Counted from the stretch's first letter, positions 27,179-36,040 are shown. The stretch: 64,000 nt of DNA from Prevotella sp. (GCA_016291595.1 JAEEXN010000002.1:1-64000); one strand, 5' to 3'. The notes: a model not told the origin generated them from the letters alone. A program made the numbers and translations.

Positions 27179-27341
27179 CAAAGGTACGAAAAGTCGAGCG
27201 AAAAGCCAAATTTATTTGTGCTTTTCCGAGACAGAGTACCTTCGGCGAAGTCAAAGGTACGAAAAAACGAGTGAAATGCAAAAGGAAAACTTGTTTTTCT
27301 TTTCATTTCCGAGCGCCAGTACCTTCGGCGAAGCCAAAGTA
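27179..27341 (-). repeat. Tandem promoter-bearing repeat units upstream of the fusion gene (locus A)
   Basis: Two units in tandem, marked by CAAAGGTAC at 27179 and 27252 and a third boundary CAAAGTAC at 27335 (steps of 73 and 83). Each has a hairpin (AAAAGC with GCTTTT in one, AAATG..AAAAG with CTTTT.CATTT in the other), the word TTTCCGAG and a small hairpin CTTCGGCGAAG. On the minus strand each ends in a promoter: TTTG-N20-TACCTTTG (27210 to 27179) and TTTG-N19-TACCTTTG (27282 to 27252). The proximal one lies 39 bases before the fusion gene start. Confidence 0.75.
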
Positions 27342-27484
27342 CGGAATTTCTCCATCGCGCACGCACCGAGATTGTGCAACATATTTGGCATCACCAAGTC
27401 GTTGGAATTTCCTGTGAATGAGCGGTTTATAGTTGGTGACGGCAGAACGAGAAGCCTCATAAAAGGATAAGAATGAGCAACATG

Positions 27485-27635
27485 CAATTAGTACATCAAT
27501 TAAGGTTTAATCAGGCATCAATCACGCTGTAAGTAACCGACTACTTATCCCCTGATTGATGCCTAATTAGAGTGTAATTGATGATTAATCGCGATGTAAT
27601 TAATGGCCAATTGCAACTTAATCGGGCATCAATCG
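27485..27635. repeat. Array of YAATYR motifs with an 11-bp period (island 1)
   Basis: TAAT/CAAT hexamers begin at 27485, 27497, 27508, 27519, 27530, 27553 (TGATTG), 27564, 27575, 27586, 27597, 27608, 27619 and 27630. All but two gaps are exactly 11 bases; one position (about 27541) is skipped. The five-base spacer GGCAT recurs between TAATYR and CAATCR at 27514 and 27625, and once in reverse complement near 27559. The region is non-coding and lies between divergent genes. No protein or RNA function is recognised. Confidence 0.75.
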
Positions 27636-27641
27636 CAACAT

Positions 27642-27909
27642 TGTTTGTATACTCCCCCAACTATACATGAAATGATATGAAAGAAAACGACCACCAGTGA
27701 TTCACCAGCCGTCTGCCATCACCAAGCGTATAATCTTTACGCACAAGTGTTTCTGCGGATTTAGTGATGGCTGATAGTTTTGCTTCATTCGTGTGTGCGC
27801 GAGCCCATGTTTTCGGGCTTGACTATGTAAAACCCAATTGTTTGAACGACACTGTTTTGAGGTCAGAATTATTCTCTGTTAGTTGCTTGCTCATTTGCTG
27901 AAAATTGTG
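27642..27909. other. Gene-free spacer before the flavoprotein gene
   Basis: About 270 bases between the 11-bp array and the flavoprotein promoter. It has no credible open frame and I see no repeat or hairpin of note. Confidence 0.4.
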
Positions 27910-27917
27910 TATATTTG
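27910..27917 (+). promoter_or_regulatory. -7 promoter element of the flavodoxin-like gene
   Basis: TATATTTG matches TAnnTTTG; CTTG (TTG 27887-27889) lies 20 bases upstream as a partial -33. The start codon is 53 bases downstream. Confidence 0.5.
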
Positions 27918-27970
27918 CAAACGGAAAACAGTAACGAACAAACAAGAAACAACTAAAAACTAAAGAGGAC

Positions 27971-28597
27971 ATGAAGGTTTTACTCATCAACGGAAGTCCC
28001 CGGAAGAAGGGGAATACATTTACGGCACTCAGCGAGGCCGCCCGACAGTTGGAGAAAAACGGCATTGAGACCGAGATTGTGAGCATTGGTGCCAAACCCA
28101 TACGCAGCTGCATTGCCTGCAACCAGTGTAGCGAGAAGGGGCTGGGCCGCTGTGTGTTCGACGACGACATTTGCAACCGAGTGGCAGAGAAGATGGCCAG
28201 TGCCGACGCATTGGTGGTGGGATCGCCCGTGTATTACGGCCAGCCCAACGGTGGAGTGTTGTCGCTCATCCAGCGACTGTTCTATTCGGCCGGTGCAGTG
28301 GTAAAGAACAAGCCTGCCGCAGCGGTATGCGTATGCCGCAGAGGTGGTGCGACGGCGGCTTTTCAGACAATGAATATGCCGTTTATGATGATGAACATGC
28401 CAGTGGTTACTTCGCAATACTGGAACATTGTGTACGGACGGGCCGAAGGCGAGGCTGCTCTCGACACTGAGGGCATGCAGACCATGCGCACACTGGCCGA
28501 CAACATGGCGTTCCTGTTAAAGAAAACACACGCTGAAGGGCAGCCCTTATGGCCTGACCGGGAGCCATGGGAACCTATGCACTTTATCAGGAGCTAG
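27971..28597 (+). CDS. Flavodoxin-fold NAD(P)H-dependent FMN reductase / iron-sulfur flavoprotein type
   Basis: A 208-residue flavoprotein. The FMN phosphate loop is NGSPRKKGNT (8-17), and SPVYYGQPNG is the second FMN loop. Cysteines in SCIACNQCSEKGLGRCVF have the spacing of the iron-sulfur flavoprotein group, so it may carry a 4Fe-4S cluster. It would pass electrons from NAD(P)H to an unknown acceptor. A gene for a flavin reductase-like lipoprotein lies 53 bases downstream on the same strand, so the two may act together. Confidence 0.85.
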   Translation: MKVLLINGSPRKKGNTFTALSEAARQLEKNGIETEIVSIGAKPIRSCIACNQCSEKGLGRCVFDDDICNRVAEKMASADALVVGSPVYYGQPNGGVLSLIQRLFYSAGAVVKNKPAAAVCVCRRGGATAAFQTMNMPFMMMNMPVVTSQYWNIVYGRAEGEAALDTEGMQTMRTLADNMAFLLKKTHAEGQPLWPDREPWEPMHFIRS

Positions 28598-28650
28598 AGA
28601 TTATAAGTTAGGAGTTAGAGATAAAAAAAATTTAGAGTTATCATATAAAC

Positions 28651-29370
28651 ATGAAAAGACAATTGAACATGGCAGCAGTGCTGCTGGCAGGAGCCCTCGT
28701 GATGGGCTCTTGCGCCAACAATGGCGGACAAAAGAACGACGCCAACGTGAACGAGAACCCACAAGAGGAGAAGGTGGAAGTGAAGAACGTGGAGGGTCGC
28801 AAGAACTTCAACGACCAGGCGGTAATCACTCCACTACCTGCCATCATGATTGCCACTTACGACGAGAACGAGAATCCCGACGTGATGATGGCCGCATGGG
28901 GAGGACAATGCGGTCCGAAGCATATCTGTTTTAACCTCTCCGCTCATAAGACTACAGAGAACATCCGACTAAAAAAGGCCTTTACGGTAAGTTTTGCCAC
29001 AAAGGGCGACATTGTGCAAAGCGATTATTTCGGCATTGTATCAGCTAACGACGTGCCCGACAAGGTAAAGAAAGCCGGATTCACGGTAACTAAGAGCCCG
29101 AATGTAGACGCGCCCATCGTAAACGAATACAAGCTGACGCTGGAGTGTAAGGTTGTAAAGATGGACGAGGACGGCAATGGCGGAGCCCGTGTTGTGGGCG
29201 AGGTAATCAACATGAGTGCCGACGAGAGCATCCTCGATGCAGAGGGCAAGATTGACCTTGGCAAACTGCAGCCCGTTATCTTCGACTCCTCGAAGAACAC
29301 CTACCGCGTGGTGGGCGAAAAAGTGGGCGATGCCTGGGGATCCGGCAAGGCCATTCAGGAAAAAGGATGA
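28651..29370 (+). CDS. Flavin reductase-like domain protein with lipoprotein signal
   Basis: A 239-residue protein. Residues 1-21 form a lipoprotein signal with lipobox VMGSC (Cys21) and an Asn/Lys/Glu-rich linker to about residue 45. The rest matches the flavin reductase/flavoredoxin FMN-binding fold: ITPLPAIMIATYDENENPDVM, MAAWGGQCGPKHICFNLS, and FTVSFATKGD. Related proteins are normally cytoplasmic, so the exported form is unusual. The upstream neighbour is an FMN reductase. Reaction and substrate are not known. Confidence 0.83.
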   Translation: MKRQLNMAAVLLAGALVMGSCANNGGQKNDANVNENPQEEKVEVKNVEGRKNFNDQAVITPLPAIMIATYDENENPDVMMAAWGGQCGPKHICFNLSAHKTTENIRLKKAFTVSFATKGDIVQSDYFGIVSANDVPDKVKKAGFTVTKSPNVDAPIVNEYKLTLECKVVKMDEDGNGGARVVGEVINMSADESILDAEGKIDLGKLQPVIFDSSKNTYRVVGEKVGDAWGSGKAIQEKG

Positions 29371-29404
29371 AATAGCATCTTTCCCATAGCCAATAGCTGA
29401 GTTA

Positions 29405-29477
29405 GGAAAGGAATTAGAATGATAAGAACAAGAAGGCACACGCCCAGGGTTTTTCTTTATCATTCTAATCTCTTTCC
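29405..29477. terminator. Long imperfect hairpin after the flavin reductase-like gene
   Basis: The arms 29405-29425 and 29457-29477 pair over 21 bases with two mismatches (GGAAAG...TTAGAATGATAA against its complement). The loop of 31 bases includes a T-run. It could terminate the upstream gene; the stem is unusually long for that. Confidence 0.5.
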
Positions 29478-29582
29478 TTCTAATCAATCGTTCTTTCTCA
29501 GATTACTTCGTCTTGCCCCATTTTTTTTCACAGTCGAAGAAAGAAACAAGTTTCGTTCTTTCTCACCTCATCAGAAATTTGG

Positions 29583-29748
29583 TAACTTTGACTTTACCGG
29601 AGTTACTCCGTCTCGGAAAAGCTTAAATTAATCTGACTTTTCTCTCGATTTTTCGTAACTTTGCCACTACGTGGCGAACTTAACAATACTCTCGGCATAA
29701 AAAACAAGTGAACTTTTTTTGTTCTGCTCTCGTTTTTTTGTAACTTTG
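29583..29748 (+). repeat. Tandem promoter-bearing repeat units upstream of rlmN (locus B)
   Basis: Boundaries TAACTTTG at 29583, 29656 and 29741 are 73 and 85 bases apart, close to locus A (73 and 83). The units are the reverse orientation of locus A and share the order CTCGGAAAAG, hairpin, CTCGATTTTTCG, TAACTTTG. The last copy supplies the rlmN promoter. Earlier sequence from about 29500 (GAAAGAAAC/TTCGTTCTTTC hairpin) looks like a further decayed unit. Confidence 0.7.
29718..29748 (+). promoter_or_regulatory. rlmN promoter formed by the end of a repeat unit
   Basis: TTTG (29718-29721), 19 bases, TAACTTTG (29741-29748): full consensus. It lies 24 bases before the rlmN ATG at 29773 and shows that an in-frame ATG at 29719 is not used. 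Confidence 0.75.
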
Positions 29749-29772
29749 CACCCAAATAGCCATATTGAAACA

Positions 29773-30831
29773 ATGGAAAGCGAAAAGAAGCCACTATTGG
29801 GTCTCACGCTAACAGAACTGAAAGATGTTGCGAAAGAACTGGGAATGCCTGCTTTTACCGGCGGGCAAATGGCGAAATGGCTTTACACCCAGCATGTACG
29901 CAGCATCGACGAGATGACCAATATCTCGAAAGCCAACCGCGAAAGACTCAAGGAAACTTACGAGATAGGACTCATGGAGCCGGTGGACTGTCAGCGCTCA
30001 AAAGACGGTACTGTCAAATATCTGTTTCCTGTTGGCTGTTCATCTAACCACGAGCAACAACCCAGCCAGTTTGTGGAAACTGTTTTCATCCCTGATAATG
30101 ACCGCGCCACACTGTGTGTCTCATGTCAGGTGGGATGCAAGATGAATTGCCTGTTCTGTCAGACGGGCAAGCAGGGATTCCACGGAAACCTGTCCGCACG
30201 CGACATTCTGAATCAGGTATACGCCCTGCCCGAGCGCGAACGGCTGACCAATATCGTGTTCATGGGGCAAGGAGAGCCCATGGACAACCTTGACAACGTG
30301 CTCAAAGCTACTGAGATACTGACTGCCGACTATGCTTATGCATGGAGCCCGAAGCGCATCACAGTGAGCAGTGTGGGCGTAAAGAACAAACTCAAGCGTT
30401 TTCTTGACGAGAGCGAATGCCATGTGGCAATCAGCATGCACTCCCCCATTCACGAACAACGTGCACAGCTGATGCCCGCCGAACGAGGCATGAGCATTGA
30501 GGATGTTGTGGCACTACTGAAACAATACGATTTCACCCACCAGCGTCGGTGTTCGTTTGAGTATATCTGCTTTGGCGGATTGAACGACTCAACCGTCTAT
30601 GCACGTGAGATTATCAAGTTGCTACAAGGACTGGAATGCCGCGTCAACCTGATCCGATTCCACGAGATTCCGTCGGTCAATCTACCTGCATCCGACGAGA
30701 AACGCATGGAGGTCCTACGCGACTATCTGACCGCCCATGGGGTGTTCACGACCATCCGAGCCAGCCGTGGACAAGACATCTTTGCTGCATGCGGTCTGTT
30801 GACGACGGCCAAAATGGAAGGGGTTGTTTGA
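29773..30831 (+). CDS. rlmN: 23S rRNA (adenine-2503-C2)-methyltransferase
   Basis: Radical SAM methyltransferase that methylates A2503 of 23S rRNA and some tRNAs at A37, helping translation accuracy. The 352-residue product has the cluster motif CKMNCLFC (CX3CX2C), the SAM-binding MGQGEPMDN, and the C-terminal methyl-carrying Cys in DIFAACGLL. The start is the ATG at 29773 (MESEKKPLLG), downstream of a consensus promoter. pdxA follows after 52 bases, possibly in the same transcript. Confidence 0.95.
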   Translation: MESEKKPLLGLTLTELKDVAKELGMPAFTGGQMAKWLYTQHVRSIDEMTNISKANRERLKETYEIGLMEPVDCQRSKDGTVKYLFPVGCSSNHEQQPSQFVETVFIPDNDRATLCVSCQVGCKMNCLFCQTGKQGFHGNLSARDILNQVYALPERERLTNIVFMGQGEPMDNLDNVLKATEILTADYAYAWSPKRITVSSVGVKNKLKRFLDESECHVAISMHSPIHEQRAQLMPAERGMSIEDVVALLKQYDFTHQRRCSFEYICFGGLNDSTVYAREIIKLLQGLECRVNLIRFHEIPSVNLPASDEKRMEVLRDYLTAHGVFTTIRASRGQDIFAACGLLTTAKMEGVV

Positions 30832-30883
30832 CCTATGGCTGCTGATTGTTGATGAGAAATAAAGAATAATTATCAATTATATA

Positions 30884-32011
30884 ATGGAAGACAGAAAAAT
30901 ACGCGTGGCCATCACGCACGGAGATACCAACGGTGTAGGATATGAAGTCATCTTCAAAACGTTCGCCGCACCCGAGATGCTGGAATTGTGTACGCCTATC
31001 ATCTACGGCTCGCCCAAAGTGGCTGCCTATCACCGTAAGATGCTCAATCTCGACACGACATTCTCTATCATTAACAAAGCTGAGGACGCCCGTCAGGATC
31101 GGGTGAACCTGCTTACCACCTTCGATGAAGAGGTAAAGGTGGAGATTGGAGCATCCTCGAAAGAAGCAGGAACTGCTGCCCTCAAAGCCTTAGAGCGCGC
31201 CATGATTGATTATAAGAAAGGACTTTTCGATGTGTTGGTAACTGCTCCTATCAACAAATACAATATCCAAAATGAGAATTTCAAGTTCTGCGGACATACA
31301 GAATACTTGGAAGACCGCGTGGGAGATGGACAAAAGGCTCTGATGATCATGATGAATGATTACCTGAGAGTAGGACTTGTTACCACTCACTTGCCTATCA
31401 AGGACGTAGCTCAGGCAATCACTAAGGAGAAAATCATAGAAAAGGCAAACATATTCCACCAGGCACTGCGCCGCGACCTGCGTATCTCAAAACCTCGTCT
31501 GGCCGTGCTCTCACTGAATCCTCATGCCGGAGACGAGGGCGTACTGGGTAAGGAAGAGCAGGAAATCATCATACCGGCAATCAACCAACTGGCCGATGAC
31601 GGTATTAACGCTTATGGTCCCTACCCTGCTGACGGATTCTTCGGGACAGGTATGTATACCTCGTTTGACGGCGTATTGGCTATGTATCACGACCAAGGAC
31701 TGGCTCCGTTTAAGACAATTGTAGGCGACGAAGGTGTTAACTTCACGGCAGGATTGCCCATCGTTCGCACTTCGCCCGACCACGGCACAGCTTTCGATAT
31801 CGCAGGTAAGGGAATTGCCGACGAGACTTCGTTCCGTCATGCAATCTTCGCTGCCATAGATATTTTCCGAAACCGTGCAGACTACGACTTGCCACTGGCC
31901 AACCCCTTGAAAAAACTCTATCACGAAAAGCGTGATGAGGGCGAGAAAGTAAGGTTTGCCGTTCCTAAGTTCAATCCAGCAACTACTGAGAATAAACGAA
32001 AGACTGAATGA
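30884..32011 (+). CDS. pdxA: 4-hydroxythreonine-4-phosphate dehydrogenase
   Basis: Oxidises 4-phosphohydroxy-L-threonine with NAD in the DXP-dependent pathway to pyridoxal 5'-phosphate. The 375 residues contain the N-terminal [11 protein letters not shown], the metal-binding histidines in [17 protein letters not shown] and [12 protein letters not shown], and [13 protein letters not shown] near the C terminus. A 20-residue charged C-terminal tail extends beyond the usual end. The stop overlaps the start of the flippase-like gene by four bases. Confidence 0.95.
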   Translation: MEDRKIRVAITHGDTNGVGYEVIFKTFAAPEMLELCTPIIYGSPKVAAYHRKMLNLDTTFSIINKAEDARQDRVNLLTTFDEEVKVEIGASSKEAGTAALKALERAMIDYKKGLFDVLVTAPINKYNIQNENFKFCGHTEYLEDRVGDGQKALMIMMNDYLRVGLVTTHLPIKDVAQAITKEKIIEKANIFHQALRRDLRISKPRLAVLSLNPHAGDEGVLGKEEQEIIIPAINQLADDGINAYGPYPADGFFGTGMYTSFDGVLAMYHDQGLAPFKTIVGDEGVNFTAGLPIVRTSPDHGTAFDIAGKGIADETSFRHAIFAAIDIFRNRADYDLPLANPLKKLYHEKRDEGEKVRFAVPKFNPATTENKRKTE

Positions 32012-33066
32012 AGAAGAAATACCAGAACGGTTTCTTTATCTTCGGTATCGTCTTGTTGGTTGTCATGATCACCCAACTTGACTTTGGGGAAGTGTGGAGA
32101 GGTCTTCGACACGCGGGCTACTGGTTTTTTGCCGTGGTAGCATTGTGGGGCGTTCTCTACATTTTCAATACTTCCGCATGGTACATCATCATCCGCAGTC
32201 AGGTGCCTCCTGTCAACTCGACAACCCATCAGGAACACACCCTTACGGAGAAACAAGAGCAGGCTTTGCCGTCTCAACAGCAGCCGACACCCTTCTCGTT
32301 CTGGTGGCTTTACAAAATCACTATATCTGGATTTGCGCTGAACTACGCCACTCCCGGCGGGCTGATGGGCGGTGAGCCATATCGCATTATGGAACTTGCT
32401 CCAAAGATTGGAACAGAACGGGCTTCGTCATCTGTTATCCTTTATGCCATGACTCATATCTTCAGCCACTTCTGGTTCTGGTTCCTCGCTATATTCCTAT
32501 ATATATTTACACAGCATGTAAGTTTCTTCATGAGCATCCTGCTCACTGCTACGGGCGCGTTTTGTGTACTGGGAATTTGGTTCTTCATTGCCGGATATCG
32601 CAAAGGATTAGCTATTCGTGCCATGAATCTGCTGCGCCATCTGCCATTTATCAAGCGTTGGGCAAAGCCTTTCATCGAGCAACACCGTGAGCAACTCGAC
32701 ACCATCGACCGGCAGATAGCCGCCCTGCATAAGCAGAACCCGAAGACTTTCATTTCGGCTGTATTGCTCGAACTATTGTGCCGTATTTTCTCAGCACTCG
32801 AGATATTCTTCATACTACTCGTTATCATGCCCAGCGTCAACTACTTGCAATGTATTCTCATTCTGGCCTTTACATCGCTGTTTGCCAACATGCTGTTTTT
32901 TATGCCGCTTCAGTTAGGCGGCCGGGAAGGAGGATTCCTGATGTCGGTGAACGGATTGGGTATGACTGCCAGCGCAGGAATCTTCGTGGCATTAATTGTC
33001 CGTCTACGCGAACTTATCTGGACGGGAATTGGTTTGCTATTGATTAAAATCGACAAAAAGAAATAA
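32008..33066 (+). CDS. Lysylphosphatidylglycerol synthase TM / flippase-like (YbhN-type) membrane protein
   Basis: A 352-residue membrane protein with about eight hydrophobic segments, of the UPF0104/LPG_synthase_TM family. The sequence [17 protein letters not shown] is the conserved family segment, and [10 protein letters not shown] is the second. Members move or modify lipid-linked substrates; without the MprF catalytic domain it is more likely a flippase-type transporter. The segment at residues 70-95 is a polar Gln/Thr-rich insertion. It is coupled to pdxA by an ATGA overlap. Confidence 0.85.
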   Translation: MKKKYQNGFFIFGIVLLVVMITQLDFGEVWRGLRHAGYWFFAVVALWGVLYIFNTSAWYIIIRSQVPPVNSTTHQEHTLTEKQEQALPSQQQPTPFSFWWLYKITISGFALNYATPGGLMGGEPYRIMELAPKIGTERASSSVILYAMTHIFSHFWFWFLAIFLYIFTQHVSFFMSILLTATGAFCVLGIWFFIAGYRKGLAIRAMNLLRHLPFIKRWAKPFIEQHREQLDTIDRQIAALHKQNPKTFISAVLLELLCRIFSALEIFFILLVIMPSVNYLQCILILAFTSLFANMLFFMPLQLGGREGGFLMSVNGLGMTASAGIFVALIVRLRELIWTGIGLLLIKIDKKK

Positions 33067-33105
33067 AAAAACTGCCAAAATTGCAGCTATATCAAATTAA
33101 ATAAG

Positions 33106-33113
33106 TAATTTTG
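33106..33113 (+). promoter_or_regulatory. -7 element before the sigma-54 activator operon
   Basis: TAATTTTG matches TAnnTTTG and lies 8 bases before the ATG at 33122; a TTG is 22 bases upstream, slightly far. If correct the mRNA is nearly leaderless. Confidence 0.4.
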
Positions 33114-33121
33114 TCAGCTAA

Positions 33122-34348
33122 ATGAATACAACGGAACTTCAGAAAATCAAGCAACGCTATAATATCGTCGGTAATAGTGACGGATTGAACAGAGCTCTCG
33201 ATGTTGCCTTGCAGGTGGCACCGACTGACCTTTCTGTGCTGATTGTCGGTGAAAGCGGTGCAGGAAAAGAAATCATTCCGCGCGTCATTCACGACAATTC
33301 GCCTCGTAAACGCGAGAAATACTTTGCCATCAACTGCGGCTCCATACCTCAGGGCACTATTGACAGCGAACTATTCGGTCACGAAAAAGGCTCGTTTACC
33401 GGTGCCATCGGCGAGAGCGAGGGTTATTTCGGTATAGCCAACAAGGGAACTCTTTTCCTCGACGAGGTAGGAGAACTGCCTTTGGCCACACAGGCGCGTC
33501 TGCTCAGAGTGCTCGAAACGGGTGAATACATCCGCGTGGGAGGAACCAAGGTTATGAAAACTGACGTGCGCATCGTGGCTGCAACCAATGTAAACCTGCA
33601 GAAAGCTATCAGCGAAGGCCGTTTTCGTGAGGACTTATATTACCGTTTGAACACCATTCCCATTAAGATGCCGCCCCTGCGCGAGCGCGGAAACGATGTT
33701 CTTTTGCTCTTTCGTCTCTTCGCCATGCAGATGGCAGAGAAATACAGACTACCTAAAATCACGCTGACCGAAGAGGCCAAGCAACTGATGCTTAGCTATA
33801 AATGGCCGGGGAACGTGAGACAACTGAAGAACATCACCGAGCAGATGTCGATACTGAGTCCTGAACGCGAGATAACCGCTCAGGCCTTGAGGCAGTTCAT
33901 TCCACAAGATCCTGAGAGCATGCAACTGGCCACTGTCGGACCGGCCAGTTCTCACTCTTATGAAAGCGAGCGCGAGCTACTATATAAGATACTCTACGAA
34001 CTGAGAGGTAACGTCGACAATCTGCGTCGTGACCTAACCAGTTTGAGAAAGCAAATGGAAGAGGTGCGCGACTTAAATGGTGCCACCGGGTTCACCAAAT
34101 CGATATCAACCATCGAAGCAGAAAATCTCCCTTCTATCACCACTCGTCGTCATGAGTCAAACATCGAGGAGGCCATTGCTGAGGAAGTAACAGACGCTGA
34201 GACCCTGAACCTTAGCGATATAGGAAGGCAGATGATTGAAAAAGCACTCGAACGCAATGGCGGAAACCGGAAAAAGGCTGCAGCAGAACTGGGAATCTCC
34301 GATCGTACGTTATACCGAAAAATCAAACAATATGGTCTCGATAAATAA
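33122..34348 (+). CDS. Sigma-54-dependent transcriptional activator (AAA+ and Fis HTH)
   Basis: A 408-residue activator without a receiver or sensor domain. The AAA+ module spans about 15-250: Walker A GESGAGKE (43-50), the sigma-54 contact loop GSFTGA (90-95, usual form GAFTGA), Walker B LFLDEVGEL and the arginine finger region REDLYYRL. After a linker with a coiled stretch (LRRDLTSLRKQME), a Fis-type HTH ends the protein (NRKKAAAELGISDRTLYRKIKQYGL). With no N-terminal sensor it may be constitutive or controlled by expression. It is first in the run activator-lptE-TPR-secG. Confidence 0.92.
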   Translation: MNTTELQKIKQRYNIVGNSDGLNRALDVALQVAPTDLSVLIVGESGAGKEIIPRVIHDNSPRKREKYFAINCGSIPQGTIDSELFGHEKGSFTGAIGESEGYFGIANKGTLFLDEVGELPLATQARLLRVLETGEYIRVGGTKVMKTDVRIVAATNVNLQKAISEGRFREDLYYRLNTIPIKMPPLRERGNDVLLLFRLFAMQMAEKYRLPKITLTEEAKQLMLSYKWPGNVRQLKNITEQMSILSPEREITAQALRQFIPQDPESMQLATVGPASSHSYESERELLYKILYELRGNVDNLRRDLTSLRKQMEEVRDLNGATGFTKSISTIEAENLPSITTRRHESNIEEAIAEEVTDAETLNLSDIGRQMIEKALERNGGNRKKAAAELGISDRTLYRKIKQYGLDK

Positions 34349-34853
34349 CATCAAGCGCTTCTGCCTGACGGTTATGATTACTTTCATGGCTGTAGGATGT
34401 GTGCCCCATTATTCTTTTAATGGAGCCAGCATTGACTATACCAAGACGAAGACCATCACGATTGCTGACTTCCCTATCCGCGCAAATTACGTTTGGGGAC
34501 CCATGGCCAGCATCTTCAACAACCGCCTGAAAGACCAGTTTGCTGATCACACAAGGCTAACTCAAGTGCGACGCAACGGCGACCTGAAGATCGAGGGAGA
34601 GATTACTCGGTACGAACAACGCAATAAGTCTGTATCTAGCGAGGGTTATTCTGCCCAAACAGAGTTGTCGATGACCGTTAATGTGCGCTTCACCAATAAT
34701 GTGGACCACAAGCAGGATTTCGAACAACAGTTCACAGCCAACACAAGCTACGAGACCACACAGTCGCTCAACAGCGTCCAGGAAGAACTCGTAACACAAA
34801 TGGTTAAGGATATTGTCGACCAGATATTCAACGCAACCGTAGCCAACTGGTAA
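34332..34853 (+). CDS. lptE: LptE-family outer membrane LPS assembly lipoprotein
   Basis: A 173-residue lipoprotein that, by family, plugs the LptD barrel in the outer membrane and helps LPS delivery. The signal ends at lipobox AVGC (Cys23), and the mature part has the repeated beta-strand and helix pattern plus the GEITRYEQRN segment. The start is the ATG at 34332 (MVSINNIKRF), which overlaps the activator gene by 17 bases; a frame from 34236 lies inside that gene. LptD is not in the window. Confidence 0.88.
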   Translation: MVSINNIKRFCLTVMITFMAVGCVPHYSFNGASIDYTKTKTITIADFPIRANYVWGPMASIFNNRLKDQFADHTRLTQVRRNGDLKIEGEITRYEQRNKSVSSEGYSAQTELSMTVNVRFTNNVDHKQDFEQQFTANTSYETTQSLNSVQEELVTQMVKDIVDQIFNATVANW

Positions 34854-34866
34854 CTAGATATTAATT

Positions 34867-35616
34867 ATGGAACTGAGCCATCTGATTAAACATCCCGAAC
34901 TACTCGACAAGGAAACACTCTATGAGTTGCGTTCCCTGTTGGCGCTATACCCATATTATCAGACGGCACGGCTGTTACTGCTGCAAAACTTATACCTGCT
35001 CCATGACCCTGCTTTCGATGATGAACTGCGGCGCGCAGCCATCTACATCACCGACAGAAATGTCATTTTCCAGATGATAGAGGCTGCACACTATAAACTG
35101 CGCCAGACATCAACCGCAGAAAAGCAGAAATCGAAACCTGCACAGGGAGAGTCGCGTACGGTTGCCCTTATCGACAGTTTCCTCGACTCTTTGCCTGCCG
35201 ACGCAGATGAGATGGAGAGCCCCAAACGAAAGCCAACACCTGCCGACGCTGCCGTTGATTACGTTTCATATCTGCTGGAGGTAGAAAACGAAAACGAGAC
35301 AACAGAAGAAGCACCTTTGATGAAAGGACAAGACCTCATCGACAAATTCATCAATCACGAGAGTGGAAGAATCGAACTGAAAGAAACTCCCGAGTATCTG
35401 CCAAACATTGACATAAATGCCGAATTAGGTCAAAAAGACAGCGAGGAAGAGTATTTTACGGAGACTTTAGCCCAAATTTACATCAAACAAGGCCGATATT
35501 CAAAGGCTTTAGAAATTATTAAGCGATTAAATTTGAATTATCCAAAAAAAAATGCTTACTTTGCAGACCAAATTCGATTTTTGGAAAAATTGATAATAAA
35601 TAATAACAAACAATAA
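34867..35616 (+). CDS. Conserved TPR-like protein of the lptE-secG operon
   Basis: A 249-residue soluble protein. The N-terminal 80 residues are helical (LIKHPELLDKETLYELRSLLALYPYYQTARLL, read here in pieces), the middle is acidic and disordered, and the C terminus has one clear TPR-like repeat (AQIYIKQGRYSKALEIIKRLNL). It is known as a conserved Bacteroidota gene between lptE and secG; no role has been established that I know of. It begins 13 bases after lptE and ends 8 bases before secG. Confidence 0.75.
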   Translation: MELSHLIKHPELLDKETLYELRSLLALYPYYQTARLLLLQNLYLLHDPAFDDELRRAAIYITDRNVIFQMIEAAHYKLRQTSTAEKQKSKPAQGESRTVALIDSFLDSLPADADEMESPKRKPTPADAAVDYVSYLLEVENENETTEEAPLMKGQDLIDKFINHESGRIELKETPEYLPNIDINAELGQKDSEEEYFTETLAQIYIKQGRYSKALEIIKRLNLNYPKKNAYFADQIRFLEKLIINNNKQ

Positions 35617-35624
35617 ACAACAAA

Positions 35625-36026
35625 ATGTACACAGTATTTGTATTTTTAATTGTAATCGCAGCACTGCTTATGATAGGCATCGTGCTCATTCAAGAGTCTA
35701 AAGGAGGCGGTCTCTCATCCAACTTCGCCTCATCAAATCAGATTATGGGTGTCCGCAAGACTACCGACTTCATCGAGAAGGCAACATGGGGTCTTGCTGC
35801 AGCAATGGTAGTCCTCAGCGTCATTTGTGCTTATGTAGCTCCTACAGCAGGAACACAAGAGCAGAGCGTTCTTGAGAATATTGCCACAGAGCAGAGTACA
35901 ACCAATCCTAACAATCTTCCTGGATTTGGTGCCAGCCAGACCAAGCAGGAAGCAGCTCCTGCCAACGACGCAAAGCAGGCCGCACCTGCTAAGGAGACAG
36001 CTCCTGCTGCACCCGCAAAGAAATAA
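35625..36026 (+). CDS. secG: Preprotein translocase subunit SecG
   Basis: Small membrane subunit of the SecYEG channel. The 133 residues begin with two transmembrane helices separated by the family loop QESKGGGLSSNFAS. A 45-residue Ala/Pro/Lys-rich tail follows, as often seen in Bacteroidota SecG. It is the last gene of the operon and is followed by a hairpin. Confidence 0.93.
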   Translation: MYTVFVFLIVIAALLMIGIVLIQESKGGGLSSNFASSNQIMGVRKTTDFIEKATWGLAAAMVVLSVICAYVAPTAGTQEQSVLENIATEQSTTNPNNLPGFGASQTKQEAAPANDAKQAAPAKETAPAAPAKK

Positions 36027-36040
36027 ATAAGAAAAAAAAG

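Noticed and set aside
27172..27487. Short open frames around 27.2-27.5 kb
   Set aside because: They run through the promoter-bearing repeat units and have compositions expected of non-coding repeats.
28598..28650. Short GTTAGAG-type repeats between the two flavoprotein genes
   Set aside because: Only two or three imperfect 7-base copies; not distinguishable from chance in AT-rich DNA.
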